From Rhodospirillales bacterium (GTDB lineage: Bacteria > Pseudomonadota > Alphaproteobacteria > Rhodospirillales_A > JACZKS01): DNA of 26,677 bases. This document shows positions 24,508 through 26,677 of this stretch, piece by piece. Under the pieces are notes generated by a model. That model was not told the DNA's origin. It saw nothing but the letters and a program-made list of their open reading frames with translations, and searched no databases. The stretch spans positions 1 through 26,677 of the forward strand of contig JABGRG010000051.1 in assembly GCA_018648445.1 (NCBI GenBank). The letters run 5' to 3'. Numbering within the stretch: the first letter of the stretch is position 1; every line of letters begins with the position of its first letter. Position numbers and translations under genes: made by a program.

Positions 24508-25761
24508 TTAAGGCGTTCTCACCGCAGGTTCCGGAAGCCGTCGGGGCAGGAGTGTGACGGCGGTGAAGATGACGGCGGCGGCGGCGGCGAGAATTTGGAA
24601 GAGCGTATCAAACCCCCAGTTTTCGTAAACGAACGCGATCAGGGGCAGGGTTGCGGCGAGGACGGAGAAGCTGACGACATAACGCACGCCGTAGACACGG
24701 GCCCGAAATTCACCGCTCGCCATTTTGCCGATCATGTAGTCGTTGATGGGAATTTGACCGAACGCGCCCAGCATGAAGCCGAGCGCAACCGCCAGCGCCG
24801 CGCCGTCATACAAGCCGGGCATGGCAAAGAAGAACACCGCCTGCAAGCTCGCCATGCCAAGGAAGACCGGACGCGGACCATGTTTGTCCAGCAGACTGCC
24901 GACAACGAGTTGGGCCATTGAGGCGATGGCAAATACCGAAAACGCAAAGACACCCACCATTGTCGCGACATCCGTATGCCACGGTAAATGGAGGGCTTGC
25001 GACCAATCGGCGAGTTTGGCGGCAATCCCCTGAAGCCGTTCGTCGAAAATTTTGGGCAACGCGAACGTCGTGGCCTGAAAAATGACGCTCGAAACCGCCG
25101 TGGTCAGAAAGACAATGGCCGAAATTCGCACGAGCAGGGCTTTAAGATCCGGTGTCAGCGATTGTTCCTGCCCGGCGACGGCCGGGTTTTGCGGGGTTTG
25201 CGAAGCCGCCCCGTTCCGCCGGAGCAGCGCGACGTAAATTACGCCGATGCCGACGGAGGCCAATCCGGGCACAATAAATGCCAGCCGCCAGCCGCCGTTG
25301 TCGATCAAGTACCCGGTTATCAGGGCCGCGCTGGCGACGCCCAGGTTTCCCCAGACCCCGTTCACCGCAATTCGCATGCCCGTGTTTTTCCATTTAGCGG
25401 TCACGATGGCCAGCCCTACCGGATGGTAGATGGCGGCAAACACCCCTATGGCAAACAGGCCGATGCCGATTTGCAGCGGGGTCTGGGAAAAACCGGCGGC
25501 AATGGCGGCCACGCCGATACCGACAAAGAACACGCACATCATGCCGTCGCGGCTCCATTTGTCGGCCAGCCATCCGGCGGGTAGCGCGCATACGCCGAAG
25601 GCGACAAAGCCGGGCGTGGCGTATTGCAGAAGCTCGCCGTAGCCCAGCCCCCATTCGCGCGACAAGGCCAGCGCCGCCACGGTGGCGAAAACCAGCATGA
25701 ACAAATGATCGAAGAAATGCCCGAAGTTCAGCAACAGGAACTGTGTCTGGTCGCGGCTCAT
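24508..25761 (-). CDS. MFS transporter, fosmidomycin-resistance (Fsr)-like
   Basis: A 417-residue inner-membrane protein with about twelve hydrophobic segments, a major facilitator. FNFGHFFDH-like (LLNFGHFFDHLFML) at the N-terminus and AAIYHPVGLAIVTA at about residue 110 fit the Fsr/YajR-like group, in which AxYHP is conserved. The central loop (about 190-215) is polar and carries no extra domain. Start ATG 25761 has GGAGAG six bases upstream. Family members export drugs or small metabolites; the substrate here cannot be told from sequence. The gene lies 109 bases downstream of the glutathione S-transferase in the same direction and may share its transcript. Confidence 0.85.
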   Translation of the reverse strand: MSRDQTQFLLLNFGHFFDHLFMLVFATVAALALSREWGLGYGELLQYATPGFVAFGVCALPAGWLADKWSRDGMMCVFFVGIGVAAIAAGFSQTPLQIGIGLFAIGVFAAIYHPVGLAIVTAKWKNTGMRIAVNGVWGNLGVASAALITGYLIDNGGWRLAFIVPGLASVGIGVIYVALLRRNGAASQTPQNPAVAGQEQSLTPDLKALLVRISAIVFLTTAVSSVIFQATTFALPKIFDERLQGIAAKLADWSQALHLPWHTDVATMVGVFAFSVFAIASMAQLVVGSLLDKHGPRPVFLGMASLQAVFFFAMPGLYDGAALAVALGFMLGAFGQIPINDYMIGKMASGEFRARVYGVRYVVSFSVLAATLPLIAFVYENWGFDTLFQILAAAAAVIFTAVTLLPRRLPEPAVRTP

Positions 25762-25870
25762 TGATGTCTCTCCAAAATTTCTTTTCGAAGCGTGCGTTCG
25801 AATTTGCGGATCGACCTCAAATTAACCTGACCGTACGGCGCGGTCTATATCCCCGCACGTCCCCACCGTT

Positions 25871-26572
25871 TCAGCAGCATGAAGCGGTTGCACGTCCTTT
25901 GGCGGGTGAACAGCATCGTGCGTCGCCGCCGCGCCCAATAAACGTTTGGTCCGACAGGTAGAATGCGGAAAAGGCTTCGTCAAAGTCTGCCGCGACCGAC
26001 TTTTCCGCCAGCCCCGTTTCCATGAGTTGATTTTGCCACTTCTTCAGCTTGGGGCGATCACCAACAAAATCAAAACCGGATCGACGTTCAATGATGTTGG
26101 CGCGATGCAGAAGCGGCAACCAGGCGATGTCAACCATACCGATCACATCACCACCAAAGAACGGCGTATCGCCAAGCTGCTTCTCGATCTTGTCAAAGGC
26201 CTGATCAAGTTTTCCGGAGCGCTCCTTCAGGGCGTCTTGGTCGGGGCTGCGTTGTGCGCCGCATTGAACCAGATAGTTCTTCGATGCCAGATAACTCCAT
26301 GCCCGGTTGGCTGCTTTTTCTTCAAGCGAAAGCTCCGGCTGCAGGGCGCCTTTGCTTTCTTCTATATATTCGACGATGGCGTCAGATTCGAAAAGCGCCG
26401 TTCCGCCGTCTGTGATCAATACCGGGACCTGACCATGCGGCGAGATATCCAAAAACCACTGGGGTTTATCATCCAGGCGAATGTACTCAAGTTCGTAAGC
26501 GATGTTCTTTGCCTCAAGCAAGGCTGTGACGCGCTGAACAAATGGGCAGATTTTGAAACTGACGACTTTCAT
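25871..26572 (-). CDS. Glutathione S-transferase, omega-like
   Basis: A 233-residue cytosolic protein with an N-terminal thioredoxin-fold domain and a C-terminal helical domain. The N-terminal motif is C9-P10-F11 (FKICPFVQRV), as in omega and related Cys-type GSTs that act as thiol transferases or dehydroascorbate reductases. HGQVPVL holds the cis-Pro, and FESDAIVEYIEE binds the gamma-glutamyl end of glutathione. The last 20 residues are Cys/Arg/Gly-rich (four cysteines) and extend beyond a typical GST. Start ATG 26572, with AAGGA about nine bases upstream. Substrate unknown. Confidence 0.9.
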   Translation of the reverse strand: MKVVSFKICPFVQRVTALLEAKNIAYELEYIRLDDKPQWFLDISPHGQVPVLITDGGTALFESDAIVEYIEESKGALQPELSLEEKAANRAWSYLASKNYLVQCGAQRSPDQDALKERSGKLDQAFDKIEKQLGDTPFFGGDVIGMVDIAWLPLLHRANIIERRSGFDFVGDRPKLKKWQNQLMETGLAEKSVAADFDEAFSAFYLSDQTFIGRGGDARCCSPAKGRATASCC

Positions 26573-26633
26573 AGGTGTGGGTCCTTACTTCCTCAACATG
26601 TGCAAAAGGGCTTGAATGACGAGCGCAAAAGCG

Positions 26634-26662
26634 AATATATATAGTGTAGTTCAACGGTTCAA
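26634..26662 (-). promoter_or_regulatory. Promoter with TTGAAC direct repeat upstream of the GST gene
   Basis: TTGAAC (26662-26657), 17 bases, TATATT (26639-26634) on the minus strand. A second TTGAAC (26654-26649) follows the first after CG, giving an 8-base-period direct repeat covering the -35 and spacer. This may be an operator as well as the promoter. It predicts a leader of about 55 bases. Confidence 0.45.
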
Positions 26663-26677
26663 GAGATATTGAGATAT

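Overview
The window looks like an alphaproteobacterial chromosome segment, probably from Rhodospirillales or a relative. Reasons: the core genes are GC-rich; the malic enzyme - mutS - glnD neighbourhood is typical of alphaproteobacteria; and GC-rich palindromic intergenic repeats of a kind common in that group are present. The placement rests on gene order and protein style, not on a marker gene.

Layout. (1) 1-1734, minus: an AT-richer gene cut by the left edge, encoding an acetyltransferase (GNAT) domain fused to a PIN nuclease domain, then a second GNAT-like segment and an unfinished C-terminus. (2) 1735-3667: a repeat-rich stretch in which an FrhB-like iron-sulfur flavoprotein gene lies between two copies of a repeat with a perfect 40-bp core. 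(3) 3668-7394, plus: typA (ribosomal GTPase), an AmpG-type muropeptide permease and an overlapping macro-domain ADP-ribose deacetylase. (4) 7383-10554, minus: two tandem PiT phosphate transporters, each preceded by a Pho-box-like site. (5) 10555-10884: a structured intergenic region with a plus-strand promoter-like sequence. (6) 10885-14414, minus: a stand-alone 5TMR-LYT-type membrane sensor followed 26 bp later by a hybrid histidine kinase (HAMP, HisKA, HATPase, pseudo-receiver, receiver, HPt). (7) 14662-17686, minus: maeB with a strong intrinsic terminator, and a small membrane stress-type protein. (8) 17801-23304, plus: mutS and glnD, joined by a TAATG overlap. (9) 23328-26572, minus: a response regulator with an unusual tail, a small Cys-rich secreted protein, an Fsr-like MFS transporter and a glutathione S-transferase.

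Much of the content is housekeeping: translation GTPase, mismatch repair, PII/nitrogen signalling, malate oxidation and phosphate uptake. The less ordinary parts are the GNAT-PIN fusion at the left edge, the split sensor and phosphorelay pair, the duplicated phosphate transporters with separate Pho-box-like sites, the repeat-flanked FrhB-like gene, and the small secreted Cys-rich protein. No tRNA, rRNA, CRISPR array, transposase or integrase was seen.
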